A stretch of 64,000 nucleotides of DNA from Flammeovirgaceae bacterium UBA1842 (GCA_002338655.1 DDIU01000041.1:70553-134552); one strand, 5' to 3'; positions 28,035 to 36,195 are shown, counted from the first letter of the stretch. Numbers and translations are program-made. Notes: generated from the letters alone by a model not told the origin.

Positions 28035-28406
28035 TCAACCATCTTTTTTTGGCCCCCTTAATATCCGAACCAATATCCCAATTCCATTGCCCAATGCTAC
28101 ACCTGTGTAATGGGGAATGACAAAAATCCCTTCAAAAATTATTCCGAATACCTTGCCATGTTGGTCCCGACAGGCCTGACCAATATAGGACATTCGCCAC
28201 CAATGCTTGGTTTTCATTCCATTTCTACCATCTTCATAAACCTCCTTACCTGTGATGTAAATACATTTGGCATGATCCCATGGGGTACAATTATTTACAC
28301 TGATTACTTTTTTTTCCGGAGTGGAAAATATCATAGTTGTATCATTATCTTGCGCATTGGTTAAAGTTGAAAAAAGTAATATGATAAGCATTGTAATATA
28401 TCTCAT
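28035..28406 (-). CDS. small exported protein of unknown function
   Basis: 123 residues from ATG 28406; the longer frame begins with TTG at 28412. Signal peptide MRYITMLIILLFSTLTNAQ. Three Cys residues (CTPWDHAKC, ACRDQ) could form disulfides. A short hydrophobic stretch near the C-terminus (FEGIFVIPHYTGVALGNGIGILVRIL) may contact membrane. No family recognised. Confidence 0.5.
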   Translation of the reverse strand: MRYITMLIILLFSTLTNAQDNDTTMIFSTPEKKVISVNNCTPWDHAKCIYITGKEVYEDGRNGMKTKHWWRMSYIGQACRDQHGKVFGIIFEGIFVIPHYTGVALGNGIGILVRILRGPKKDG

Positions 28407-28560
28407 GGTCAAATAAATGGATAATTGAGTGTATAAGATGTCGTCTTCTTGCTTTTAGCTTTATTAACTAATATGAAGCATATTTGAGCTATTTTATTTT
28501 CACCTATGGAGTTATTGTAACTAATTGTATATTTATCTTATTAACCAAACCATAAAAACT

Positions 28561-29172
28561 ATGAATTTTAGAACCACAGTACTATCATTGGCGGCACTCA
28601 TGCTAATATCAATTGGCAGTGAGGCACAAAAGTTGAAGGTAACTTCAGGCAAATTGAAAGACCTATCAGCCCATAAATCCTTTAACATGGAATACTCCTA
28701 TGAGGATGGACTATTAATAGGCAAGAAAACCGAAGAAGAATATGTAGAAGAGAAAGTAACGAGTAAAAATGAGAAAGAAGCAGGCACAGGTGACGCATGG
28801 GCAAAAAAGTGGGAGGAAAACAAGAAAGGCGGTAAATTCTTCGAAAAATTTGAAACGCTTTTTAATGATGTATTGAAAGGGGATGGAGTAACTGCAAGTA
28901 GGGATAATGCCGATGCTACATGTACTTTAAAAATCAACGTCTACTTTATGGATCCCGGGTACAACATTGGGATTTCAAGTAGGCCTGCGTATGTAAGTAT
29001 GACCGCTACTTTTGTTGCCGATGGCAAGACAATAGCAGTTGTTGATATGGTAAAAGCCCCAGGCACAGGTGCAGGGGGGTATGATTTTGATGCCTCGTAC
29101 AGAATTTCCGAATCTTTTGCTAAATCGGCTAAAACATTAGCTAAAAACTTGAAGAAAAGCGCTTACAAGTAA
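28561..29172 (+). CDS. exported protein of unknown function
   Basis: 203 residues from ATG 28561; upstream in-frame ATG at 28525 would put twelve extra residues before the signal. Signal peptide ending SEAQ. The mature part has a Lys/Glu-rich region (about residues 55-95) and a C-terminal segment (YVSMTATFVADGKTIAVVDM, ESFAKSAKTLAKNLKK) that resembles DUF4410-like lipoproteins. That likeness is weak. Followed by a clear terminator. Confidence 0.62.
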   Translation: MNFRTTVLSLAALMLISIGSEAQKLKVTSGKLKDLSAHKSFNMEYSYEDGLLIGKKTEEEYVEEKVTSKNEKEAGTGDAWAKKWEENKKGGKFFEKFETLFNDVLKGDGVTASRDNADATCTLKINVYFMDPGYNIGISSRPAYVSMTATFVADGKTIAVVDMVKAPGTGAGGYDFDASYRISESFAKSAKTLAKNLKKSAYK

Positions 29173-29197
29173 ATCGGAATAAAAATTTAGTTATTAT

Positions 29198-29226
29198 GAA
29201 GCCATCCTGATCAACGGGATGGCTTC
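29198..29226 (+). terminator. intrinsic terminator
   Basis: GAAGCCATCC (29198-29207) pairs with GGATGGCTTC (29217-29226), 9-nt loop, then TTTA. It terminates the exported protein gene at 28561-29172. Confidence 0.65.
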
Positions 29227-29350
29227 TTTACTTATAACATGTTTGGGATAGTAATGGTAGCCTTGGGTTACTAATCACCTAACTTTCACGCCCTTACATT
29301 GTAAAATTGAATTTTTGGAGCTAGATTATTGGTTTAAATCAATCTATATT

Positions 29351-31072
29351 ATGGCTGAAAGAAAATTTTTCCCAACAAGTATTTCAAAAGCACCTTCATT
29401 AGCTGGTTTGTTAAATATATTAAATGCATATACAATAAGCTGGTTTATATTATCCATTGGAGTAACCGCCATATATGGGTACTTTTTTCAGAAAGCGACT
29501 TTGGAGAGTGTAGGTGTTATTAAATGGGCAACTGCATTGACGGGTGAATTCGTAATGTTTGGATTGATTTCTGCAATTGTTGTATTGTACATTCACGACA
29601 AAAGGCAAACGGAAAATCCAATTCAGCGATTATTTCCTGTAGTAATTTGGGGTAGAAAGATGCTCGTTAAAATGGGGCCGCTATTGCGACAGTATTTATT
29701 TTTAAACGATCAGGAAGAAACCCCATACAATAGGATCACGCGTAACTGGGTATATGAAACCTCTAAAGGGGCACGTAATACCATCGGCTTTGGTAGCCAG
29801 ATTGATATGGACAAGGTGGGAACAATGTTGATCATGCCTGCTACTTTTACTAACACAAAATCAAAAACGGGTGAGCAAACTGGACATGCCTATGAAAAGA
29901 AAATTGGTTTGCATACAGGAGTGGAGCCGGTGGTAATGAAACATTTTGTTCATATAAGTGCCATGTCCTATGGTGCCTTATCTTACAGAGCTCACGCTGC
30001 CCTCAATAAAGGCGCAAAGTTGGCGGGGATTATGCACAATACAGGTGAAGGTTCATTGGCCCCGTGTCATGAATATGGGGGAGGTGATTTGATATTTCAA
30101 ATTGGGACCGCTAAGTATGGCGTAAGGGATGATGAAGGTAATTTGGATGACAAACTTTTAAAAGAGATGGCAGAGCATCCTCAGGTAAAGATGTTTGAAA
30201 TAAAATTAGCTCAAGGGGCTAAGCCAGGGAAAGGGGGTATGCTACTTAAGGAGAAAATTACAGAAGAGATAGCCAAGATTAGGAAAATACCGATGGGCAA
30301 AGATGCGTATGCACCAGCCAGGCACAGGGAGTTTAATGACGTAGATGGGTTATTTGATTTTATAGACCATGTAAGGAAGATTACCAAAAAACCGACTGGC
30401 ATAAAAATGGTGATTGGACACACTGCTGAGATAGAGTCTATTGCCAGTAAAATGAAGAAAGAACCAGGAAGAGGCCCAGACTATATTGTTATTGATGGTG
30501 GCGATGGTGGTACTGGGGCTGCACCTTATGTGTTGAGCTCCTATTCAGGATTACCAATGAAACAGGCTTTAGCTGTTGCGGACTGGGCTTTTAAGAGCAA
30601 CGGTGTACGTGATAAAGTAATCATATTTGCCAGCGGTAAAATTGCAACGCCTATTGAGATAGCCGTAGCCATGGCACTGGGAGCAGATGCAGTATACATG
30701 GCAAGGGGATTTATGCTTGCTTTAGGCTGTATTCAAGCTTTGGAATGTCATACCAATAATTGCCCAACAGGAATTGCAACACAGAACAAACGTTTGGAAC
30801 GGGCACTGAACATTGAGGCGGCTGCTAAGCGGGTAGCTACCTATGCCGATGCTTTATATAAAGAAACTCAAATGCTTGCCGAGTCGTGCGGCTATGAAAG
30901 CCCCAGTGAAATTACACCAGATGATATTATGGTTGTAACGTCACCAGGCCACCTTGATTATCTGTCTGAACTTCATGGTATATCGGCCTATGAAGCTAGT
31001 CTTGAACGTAAAAAAGCCAAAGAAGTGGGTATGACAGTTGGTGAGATGAAAATGAAGGAGAGTGGGGAGTGA
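29351..31072 (+). CDS. membrane-anchored FMN-binding glutamate synthase family protein
   Basis: 573 residues from ATG 29351; a TTG 36 bp upstream would add twelve residues. Two N-terminal helices (AYTISWFILSIGVTAIYGYFF, ALTGEFVMFGLISAIVVLYI) precede a GltS FMN domain: HISAMSYGALSYRAHAALNKGAKLAG, NTGEGSLAP, IVIDGGDGGTGAAPYVLS, CHTNNCPTGIATQNKRLERAL (Fe-S ligands). The glutamine amidotransferase domain of true GltB is absent. Probably uses another amine donor; substrate unknown. Confidence 0.9.
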   Translation: MAERKFFPTSISKAPSLAGLLNILNAYTISWFILSIGVTAIYGYFFQKATLESVGVIKWATALTGEFVMFGLISAIVVLYIHDKRQTENPIQRLFPVVIWGRKMLVKMGPLLRQYLFLNDQEETPYNRITRNWVYETSKGARNTIGFGSQIDMDKVGTMLIMPATFTNTKSKTGEQTGHAYEKKIGLHTGVEPVVMKHFVHISAMSYGALSYRAHAALNKGAKLAGIMHNTGEGSLAPCHEYGGGDLIFQIGTAKYGVRDDEGNLDDKLLKEMAEHPQVKMFEIKLAQGAKPGKGGMLLKEKITEEIAKIRKIPMGKDAYAPARHREFNDVDGLFDFIDHVRKITKKPTGIKMVIGHTAEIESIASKMKKEPGRGPDYIVIDGGDGGTGAAPYVLSSYSGLPMKQALAVADWAFKSNGVRDKVIIFASGKIATPIEIAVAMALGADAVYMARGFMLALGCIQALECHTNNCPTGIATQNKRLERALNIEAAAKRVATYADALYKETQMLAESCGYESPSEITPDDIMVVTSPGHLDYLSELHGISAYEASLERKKAKEVGMTVGEMKMKESGE

Positions 31073-31118
31073 GTACATTCCTTTACGGGCTTAAAAACTC
31101 CATCAGAACAGGGGTGGA

Positions 31119-31646
31119 TTAACAATCTCCTTTGCAGTTTTTTTTATAATCGATAATTCCTCCTTTTCCACCTTGGATAACCGTACAACAATCTGATATT
31201 AAAGCTTTTAGCTTCATTCTTCCCCTTTGAATTTTAGACCTTACAGTCACATAATTTAAGTTTAGCCTTTCGGCTATCTCTTTTTGCGAAACTTCATCGA
31301 GTTCAGAAAGCTTCATAATATCACGATATTCCGCAGGCAATTGATTGAGAAAAGGAATGATACAATTACTCAGTTCATTGATGGCCTCTTTTTCAGATAA
31401 TTCTTCTTGAAATTCTTCATTACTTATCTCTTGTGTGAGTAGTTTGTTTTTTCGATAATGATCTACAATGCTATTCTTTGCAATAGTGTACACCCAACTT
31501 TTGATGTTATTGACGTGCTCATTGTTGGATTTTGATAGTCTGTAAAAAACTTCTTGAGTTAGATCTTCTGCATCCAACTGATTGTGGATTCGCTTTTTAA
31601 TGTATCGAAATATTGGATTATATAACTGCTCTATTTGTTTTTCCAT
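31119..31646 (-). CDS. sigZ: SigZ-like sigma factor with Cys-rich C-terminus
   Basis: 175 residues from ATG 31646 (a TTG at 31652 gives two more). Region 2: IFRYIKKRIHNQLDAEDLTQEVFYRLSKS, then VNNIKSWVYTIAKNSIVDHYRK; region 4: LPAEYRDIMKLSELDEVSQKEIAERLNLNYVTVRSKIQRGRMKLK. The final ~25 residues carry CC, then Cys, then terminal Cys (pattern CC-x15-C-x3-C), outside the core. SigZ-like sigma factors with a cysteine tail are known; metal or redox sensing is inference. Overlaps the MFS gene by 29 bp; last gene of the operon. No anti-sigma gene nearby. Confidence 0.8.
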   Translation of the reverse strand: MEKQIEQLYNPIFRYIKKRIHNQLDAEDLTQEVFYRLSKSNNEHVNNIKSWVYTIAKNSIVDHYRKNKLLTQEISNEEFQEELSEKEAINELSNCIIPFLNQLPAEYRDIMKLSELDEVSQKEIAERLNLNYVTVRSKIQRGRMKLKALISDCCTVIQGGKGGIIDYKKNCKGDC

Positions 31647-32802
31647 TTTCAATGATAAGGTTAGTGAATAATACAGAAATGATTACTGCTAGGATTAAGA
31701 ATAAATTATACTGACCGATATATTCAATTAATATTATTCCTAAAAAAGCACCCAATCCAGCACCTAAATCCCACCAGGTACTTGTGCTTGAAATTACCTG
31801 TAGGGAATTATTACCTGTTTTCTGCTGCCCGATAGCTACAAGGGGCGAAAAAGTAACAACTATGGCATTGGCAAAGAAGGCGATAATGATTCCCATTATA
31901 GTGTAGTTTATGGCTATTAAAAACAAAGCTAAAACACAAAACAGAATAGAAATGTTAAACAATTTTAACGGATTTATTCTCAAGGAGATAATGCCACTTA
32001 TTAGAGAAACACCCACCATGGCTAAGCGTTTTAATAGTAGATAGGAAGCAACTATAGTTAATAATTGAATGGTATTGATGGATGGGGTATCAAGTAAATT
32101 AGCCAATACTACCACCAATATGCCATCGATGGCAATGGCAAGAAAGGTGATTATCAGATTGATGGATGTGATTGAAAACGTGTGTTTAGTTTTAATCTTA
32201 TTGGTAGGGGCATGCCTAATATTGGGTAATGAAAAGCTCAATAGGATGGCAACTGAACTGATAATGGCGATAATAAACAACCCACTTTCAATTCCAAATG
32301 CAATAATTAAAAGGGGGCCAATCCATAAAGCGAGTAATGCACCTAACGATTTTATACTTTGTGTAACCCCAAATATAAAGCCGGCATTATTTTTCGCTTT
32401 TGAGGCATAATTTAACGTAGAAATTGTCAACCCAGAGTAACTCAACCCCCAAATAATTCTTGCTAAAATGAAACTTAGCAATCCTAATTTCAATCCATAA
32501 AGGAATGTGGTGATCACCGCTAAACATGACACACCAATAAGTACTTTTTTCATACCAACAGTGTTAACAATATTGGCGATCCAGGTATTGGAAATGATTC
32601 GAACAAAGCGATTAATGGATAGGATAAAACCAACCCAGACTAATGGTACACCCAAGCTTTCAGCATAAACAGGTAATACGGGATACAAAATAGCATCCCC
32701 TAATCCCGCAAAGGCCATCACACCACTAGAAGTAAAAGCCCCCTGATATTGGAGGCTTTTAATATTAAATAAATGAGTATTCAATTTTCTGCTTAACAAC
32801 AA
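31618..32802 (-). CDS. MFS transporter
   Basis: 394 residues, about twelve hydrophobic helices. MFS-1-type: the loop 2-3 region reads VNTVGMKKVLIGVSCLAV and helix 1 VMAFAGLGDAILYPVLPVYA. No ATG exists before the first helix: starts are TTG 32802, 32799 or 32784. The 32802 one overlaps the stop of the Cys-rich peptide gene by 10 bp, 32784 is just beyond it; either way coupling is likely. Substrate unknown; the neighbours suggest a soft-metal or thiol-linked compound (inference). 3' end overlaps sigZ. Confidence 0.85.
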   Translation of the reverse strand: MLLSRKLNTHLFNIKSLQYQGAFTSSGVMAFAGLGDAILYPVLPVYAESLGVPLVWVGFILSINRFVRIISNTWIANIVNTVGMKKVLIGVSCLAVITTFLYGLKLGLLSFILARIIWGLSYSGLTISTLNYASKAKNNAGFIFGVTQSIKSLGALLALWIGPLLIIAFGIESGLFIIAIISSVAILLSFSLPNIRHAPTNKIKTKHTFSITSINLIITFLAIAIDGILVVVLANLLDTPSINTIQLLTIVASYLLLKRLAMVGVSLISGIISLRINPLKLFNISILFCVLALFLIAINYTIMGIIIAFFANAIVVTFSPLVAIGQQKTGNNSLQVISSTSTWWDLGAGLGAFLGIILIEYIGQYNLFLILAVIISVLFTNLIIENGKTNRAVI

Positions 32803-32972
32803 CCTGTTTTTTTAGCGTTCACTTCTTTCGATTCCGTTTTATCACAGCACGAAGAGCCATCTGTTGGCTGTTCGCAACAAGGGTCGTTTTCATTTTTATT
32901 AACAGTTGTTGTTGAACAGCATCCATTTTCTTGAGGTGCTACTGCTTCCATATTTGATTGTCTCGTTTTCAT
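32793..32972 (-). CDS. Cys-Cys repeat small protein
   Basis: 59 residues from ATG 32972, preceded by an A-rich sequence; the longer frame uses TTG 32996. Polar, disordered-looking chain with four vicinal cysteine pairs (residues 18-19, 32-33, 42-43, 58-59) and no other Cys, spaced by 12, 8 and 14 residues, with the last pair at the C-terminus. No signal peptide or helix. Looks like a metallothionein-like or thiol buffer. It sits between the flavoprotein and the MFS gene, same strand. I do not recognise a named family. Confidence 0.7.
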   Translation of the reverse strand: MKTRQSNMEAVAPQENGCCSTTTVNKNENDPCCEQPTDGSSCCDKTESKEVNAKKTGCC

Positions 32973-33051
32973 ATTTTTAAATGTTTTATTGTTCAATTAC
33001 TAAGTCGAATTCCCCTGAAAATGATGCAGGTTTTAAAAAGTTATTTTTTGC

Positions 33052-34326
33052 CTAACAGCAACTTGCTTCCATTGTGGCGGTACTACAGACACCGGTTTCG
33101 GGCAACTCCAATTCAACCCGCTTGGCTGCCTCATAGTCTCCAGCAAGATAGGCCACGACAGACCGCACTTGTTCATATCCTGTGGCCATTAAGAAGGTGG
33201 GTGCACGGCCATAGCTTTTAGAACCTACGATATAAAAATCCTTTTCAGGGTGCCTTAATTCTTGTTCACCATGGGGCCTAACTGTGCCACAGCTATGCAC
33301 ATTGGGATCAATCAGTTCTGCCAAGTCAAAAACGGATTCCAATGCGGCATCTAAATCAATTCTGATTTCACGGATGATGTCTAAATCTGGCCGAGAACCA
33401 GTATTACTTATGATTTCATCAATATTTGGTATCGTTTCATATTTACCATCAAGCTCTCCTTCAATCTGTACCCCATTTTCATTTTTGGATAATTTTAGGA
33501 TATGAAAAGGCGTGAAAGCATTTAGTTTTTTGCTATTTACTAATTCTTCAATATGGATACCCAAAGCCCCTCTTGCCTCTAATGCATCCACTTCTTTGCC
33601 GCCATAAATAGCTGAAATATCTTTTTTTCTTAATACCCAATTGAGCTGTGTTTGGGGGTAGTCTTTTTGTATTTCAGCCAAATCGAGCAATACATTTACG
33701 GCAGAATGGCCCCCTCCAACAACAAGTATATTTTTATTTTTATAACGGTTTAAGTTTTCGCCCTTAACATTTGGGATACCATAGTAAATGTGATTTTTCA
33801 ACTCCCGTTCACCCTCTGCAGCTACACCCCCTGAGCCAATAGGGTTAGGTTGATTCCAGGTACCAGAGGAGTCAATTACAGCTTTTACTTCATAATATTT
33901 TGTTTGATCATTTTCAATTGCCGTAATCACAAAGGGTTTGCTTTCCCGGCTAGCGGTTTTCATTTTATCAAGCCCTTTTCTGCCAATAGATACTACTTTG
34001 GAATTTAAATGAATGAAAGGCTTTATGGATGGGTGTTGAGAAAGTGGATTGAAGTACAGCTCTACCAACTCTTTTCCTGTAGGCAGAGCTTCCTTGTTTG
34101 GGGCTTGCCAGTTTGTTTCTAAAAGTAATTTTTCAGCTACCTTATCAATGTTGTATTTCCACGGGGAAAACACGCTGATGTGTTTCCAAGACAGGATATT
34201 TTGTCCGACAGATTGACCTAACTCAAAAAGTATAAATGGTATTTTTCGCTTGGTCAGATGTGCTGCGGCCGCTAAGCCAACTGGCCCTCCGCCAATTATA
34301 GCAACGGGTAACTTATTGTTTTGCAT
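33052..34326 (-). CDS. FAD/NAD(P)-binding flavoprotein monooxygenase-like with C-terminal Cys-Cys
   Basis: 424 residues. FAD Rossmann GGGPVG (residues 12-17) and second nucleotide-binding GGGHSA (about 203-208); the SWKHISVFSPWKYNID stretch near residue 47 and TGSRPD near residue 310 fit flavin monooxygenase-type enzymes. The tail ends in CSTATMEASCC. Some ars operons hold a flavoprotein (ArsO), so an arsenic link is thinkable but unproven. ATG start; 79 bp before the Cys-rich peptide ATG; first gene of the operon. Confidence 0.85.
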   Translation of the reverse strand: MQNNKLPVAIIGGGPVGLAAAAHLTKRKIPFILFELGQSVGQNILSWKHISVFSPWKYNIDKVAEKLLLETNWQAPNKEALPTGKELVELYFNPLSQHPSIKPFIHLNSKVVSIGRKGLDKMKTASRESKPFVITAIENDQTKYYEVKAVIDSSGTWNQPNPIGSGGVAAEGERELKNHIYYGIPNVKGENLNRYKNKNILVVGGGHSAVNVLLDLAEIQKDYPQTQLNWVLRKKDISAIYGGKEVDALEARGALGIHIEELVNSKKLNAFTPFHILKLSKNENGVQIEGELDGKYETIPNIDEIISNTGSRPDLDIIREIRIDLDAALESVFDLAELIDPNVHSCGTVRPHGEQELRHPEKDFYIVGSKSYGRAPTFLMATGYEQVRSVVAYLAGDYEAAKRVELELPETGVCSTATMEASCC

Positions 34327-34500
34327 TTTGTTAATTTTTGATTCGCGAACTAAGACGATCGTTTCAAAAATTGATGCAATAGATTAAGTTTTTTTTATGA
34401 TAAATTTCGGAGTGCTCAATGGCGATACATTATTCACAGTAGCTTTCTCGGAACCAACTCAGGTGGATTACCACCGCATAAAATATAACGGAAATATACT

Positions 34501-35175
34501 TTAGAAATTGGCAATCTTAATGAGTTGCTCTATATCGAGGATCTGAATTTTACGTCCGTCTGTGGCTATCACATTATCGTTTTTGAAACCATGAAGTACC
34601 CTAGCCAAAGTCTCTATCACCGTACCTGCCATACTTGCTAAATCGGAGCGTGAAAGGGTTATAAAGGTAGTGCCATTTTCCGCTTTATATTTGTCGTGCA
34701 GAATAAACAAACTCAGGGCCACCCGTTCCCGTACTGTACGCTGCGAAAATACCGCCATGAGATTGGCCATTACACCAAATTCGTGGCTTAAACTTTTCAG
34801 TAGCAATCGAGAGAAGGCTACCGAGCTATTGAGGATATGGTTGAAATCATTTACCCCAATAAATGAGATGGTCGAATTTTCAATGGCCATTGTGGTTTCG
34901 CCATAAGTGCTTTCACTTAATACTGCCGAATAACCAAAAAACTCCCCTTTATTATAAATGTAGATTATCTGCTCGTTGCCTTCATTGTCTATTTTGTACT
35001 TCTTTACTTTTCCGCTTTTTAAATAATATACACTTGCAGGTAGTGTACCTTCTGTGAATATGGGCTGGTTTTTACGGTACTTTTTGTCGGTCATCACCTT
35101 TTTCAGTAATTTTCTGTCAACAGAAGGCAATCCCTCTAAAATAAATTGACTGTTGAATGTGAACCGTGTGACCAT
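34501..35175 (-). CDS. Crp/Fnr family transcriptional regulator
   Basis: 224 residues. N-terminal cNMP-type beta barrel (FTEGTLPASVYYLKSGKVKKYKIDNEGNEQIIYIYNKGEFFGYSAVLSESTYGETTMAIENSTISFI), dimer helix, C-terminal winged helix with recognition region LSRSDLASMAGTVIETLARVLHGF. No Cys cluster as in true Fnr, so oxygen sensing by Fe-S is not expected; the effector is unknown. Upstream is a palindrome resembling an FNR box, consistent with autoregulation. Separated by 174 bp from the flavoprotein operon, same strand. Confidence 0.9.
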   Translation of the reverse strand: MVTRFTFNSQFILEGLPSVDRKLLKKVMTDKKYRKNQPIFTEGTLPASVYYLKSGKVKKYKIDNEGNEQIIYIYNKGEFFGYSAVLSESTYGETTMAIENSTISFIGVNDFNHILNSSVAFSRLLLKSLSHEFGVMANLMAVFSQRTVRERVALSLFILHDKYKAENGTTFITLSRSDLASMAGTVIETLARVLHGFKNDNVIATDGRKIQILDIEQLIKIANF

Positions 35176-35185
35176 AGTATAAATT

Positions 35186-35193
35186 TAAAGTTA
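35186..35193 (-). promoter_or_regulatory. -7-like box TAACTTTA for the Crp/Fnr gene
   Basis: On the minus strand TAACTTTA at 35193-35186 matches seven of eight positions of TAnnTTTG and would start transcription near 35180. The nearby FNR-type palindrome centre would sit about 46 bp upstream of that point. Approximate. Confidence 0.3.
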
Positions 35194-35218
35194 CCCTTTT
35201 GTATTTCGATAACTGCTA

Positions 35219-35232
35219 TTGACTTAAATCAA
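35219..35232. promoter_or_regulatory. FNR-type operator TTGACTTAAATCAA
   Basis: TTGAC-N4-ATCAA is the TTGAY-N4-RTCAA form of Crp/Fnr-family sites. The flanking A and T extend the palindrome to sixteen bases with one mismatched pair. Lies 44 bp before the Crp/Fnr gene start and next to both outward promoter boxes. Confidence 0.6.
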
Positions 35233-35276
35233 TTTTACTTGGTGTACAAATCAAGAACAATTACCTACTAACAGCG

Positions 35277-35284
35277 TAACTTTG
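35277..35284 (+). promoter_or_regulatory. -7 promoter box TAACTTTG
   Basis: Exact TAnnTTTG match on the plus strand in the Crp/Fnr-methyltransferase gap, about 200 bp before the methyltransferase ATG. No clear -33. The FNR-type box centre is about 65 bp upstream of the predicted start. Confidence 0.35.
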
Positions 35285-35486
35285 TGCCACAGACTAATTA
35301 TTGTCTTTATACCAGTTTATTACTAAACCACGAAATGTCGTTAGATTAAAAACCCAATCCTGAATTGATAAATCTAGAGCTCAATGGTTAAGAATAAGTT
35401 GGGGCTTTTAATGAACAAGAGGGTTTATTAAAGACCGATGCTTAAGCCTAATTTATGGTTTAAGTGATGATTGAAAATTTGTAACT

Positions 35487-36083
35487 ATGATATTCAAAAG
35501 CTTACTCTTGAATTTTGATATTGAAGACGATGTATTCAATTCTATTTATCCCAAATCTATTCGACAGTTGTCCGAACTCCACTGGACACCTGTAGAGGTA
35601 GCGAGATTGGCAGCTTATTATTTGTCAGACAATACGAAAAAAAAGGTGTTGGATATTGGCTCTGGAGCGGGTAAATTTTGCCTTATAGGAGCCTGCTTAA
35701 CCAAAGGTCATTTTTATGGTGTTGAACAACGTGAATCCCTCGTGAAATTATCACAGAAGATTGCCGAAAACCATAATATTGACCGCCTTGAATTTATACA
35801 TGCCAATATTACTGAGATATCTTTTTCAGATTATGAGGCATTTTATTTTTTTAACCCATTTTACGAAAACATAGAGCGTTTCAGTGCCATTGATGATTCG
35901 GTTGAATTAACAGAAAAATTATATTTTTCCTATTCAGAGTATGTGAGAAGGCAATTAAGTAAAACGCCAATAGGGACACGTCTGGTTACCTATTGCAGTA
36001 ATTGGACGGAAATTCCAGAAGGTTTTGATATAAAACTTACTGCCAATAACGGCAAGCTGAACTTTTGGGAAAAGAAATATTGA
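35487..36083 (+). CDS. class I SAM-dependent methyltransferase
   Basis: 198 residues. Motif I VLDIGSGAGKFCLIGA (about 55-70), HFYGVEQRESLV motif II, LEFIHANITEI, then AFYFFNPFYENIERF where motif IV would lie. The NPF context is reminiscent of N-methylases, but the substrate cannot be told. ATG start, single gene, long upstream leader. Confidence 0.82.
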   Translation: MIFKSLLLNFDIEDDVFNSIYPKSIRQLSELHWTPVEVARLAAYYLSDNTKKKVLDIGSGAGKFCLIGACLTKGHFYGVEQRESLVKLSQKIAENHNIDRLEFIHANITEISFSDYEAFYFFNPFYENIERFSAIDDSVELTEKLYFSYSEYVRRQLSKTPIGTRLVTYCSNWTEIPEGFDIKLTANNGKLNFWEKKY

Positions 36084-36107
36084 TAACTGAGGGTGCTATC
36101 AACTTTA

Positions 36108-36125
36108 CATTCAATCGATTGAATG
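36108..36125. promoter_or_regulatory. perfect 18-bp palindrome upstream of recR
   Basis: CATTCAATCGATTGAATG is a perfect inverted repeat with no loop, in the 112-bp gap between the methyltransferase and recR, 71 bp before the recR ATG. It could be an operator; no poly-T follows, so it is not a classical terminator. Confidence 0.4.
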
Positions 36126-36181
36126 CAATTCCCTGAACTAGATTGATTGCACCATAATAAAAAATTGAAAGTCACTTTCTC

Positions 36182-36189
36182 TATCTTTG
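36182..36189 (+). promoter_or_regulatory. -7 promoter box TATCTTTG for recR
   Basis: Exact TAnnTTTG match whose last base is 6 bp before the recR ATG, so the transcript would be leaderless or nearly so. Confidence 0.42.
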
Positions 36190-36195
36190 TGGCTT

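Larger units (their letters stand above)
35176..35486. other. 311-bp divergent intergenic region with regulatory sites
   Basis: No ORF. It holds the Crp/Fnr box (35219-35232), a minus-strand -7-like box (35186-35193), a plus-strand -7 box (35277-35284), and an imperfect hairpin CTTAAGCC/GGTTTAAG (35441-35464). The plus promoter would give a leader of about 195 nt to the methyltransferase, or a small RNA. Confidence 0.5.

Noticed and set aside
32793..32996. RiPP precursor interpretation of the Cys-Cys peptide
   Set aside because: No lanthipeptide, YcaO, radical SAM or methanobactin-type enzyme is seen nearby; a flavoprotein and an MFS protein alone do not make the case. Kept as metallothionein-like.
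32958..33221. Plus-strand 87-codon ORF over the Cys-rich peptide and flavoprotein ends
   Set aside because: It is the antisense of two supported genes and has no domain pattern.
34370..34390. Possible Fnr site TTGATGCAATAGATTAA upstream of the flavoprotein
   Set aside because: Spacer is 7 nt rather than 4 and the right arm deviates, so it is not a convincing Crp/Fnr box.
35441..35464. Hairpin CTTAAGCC/GGTTTAAG as a riboswitch or attenuator
   Set aside because: Only one 8-bp imperfect stem with a G-U pair and no conserved core or terminator; kept as a note on the intergenic region only.
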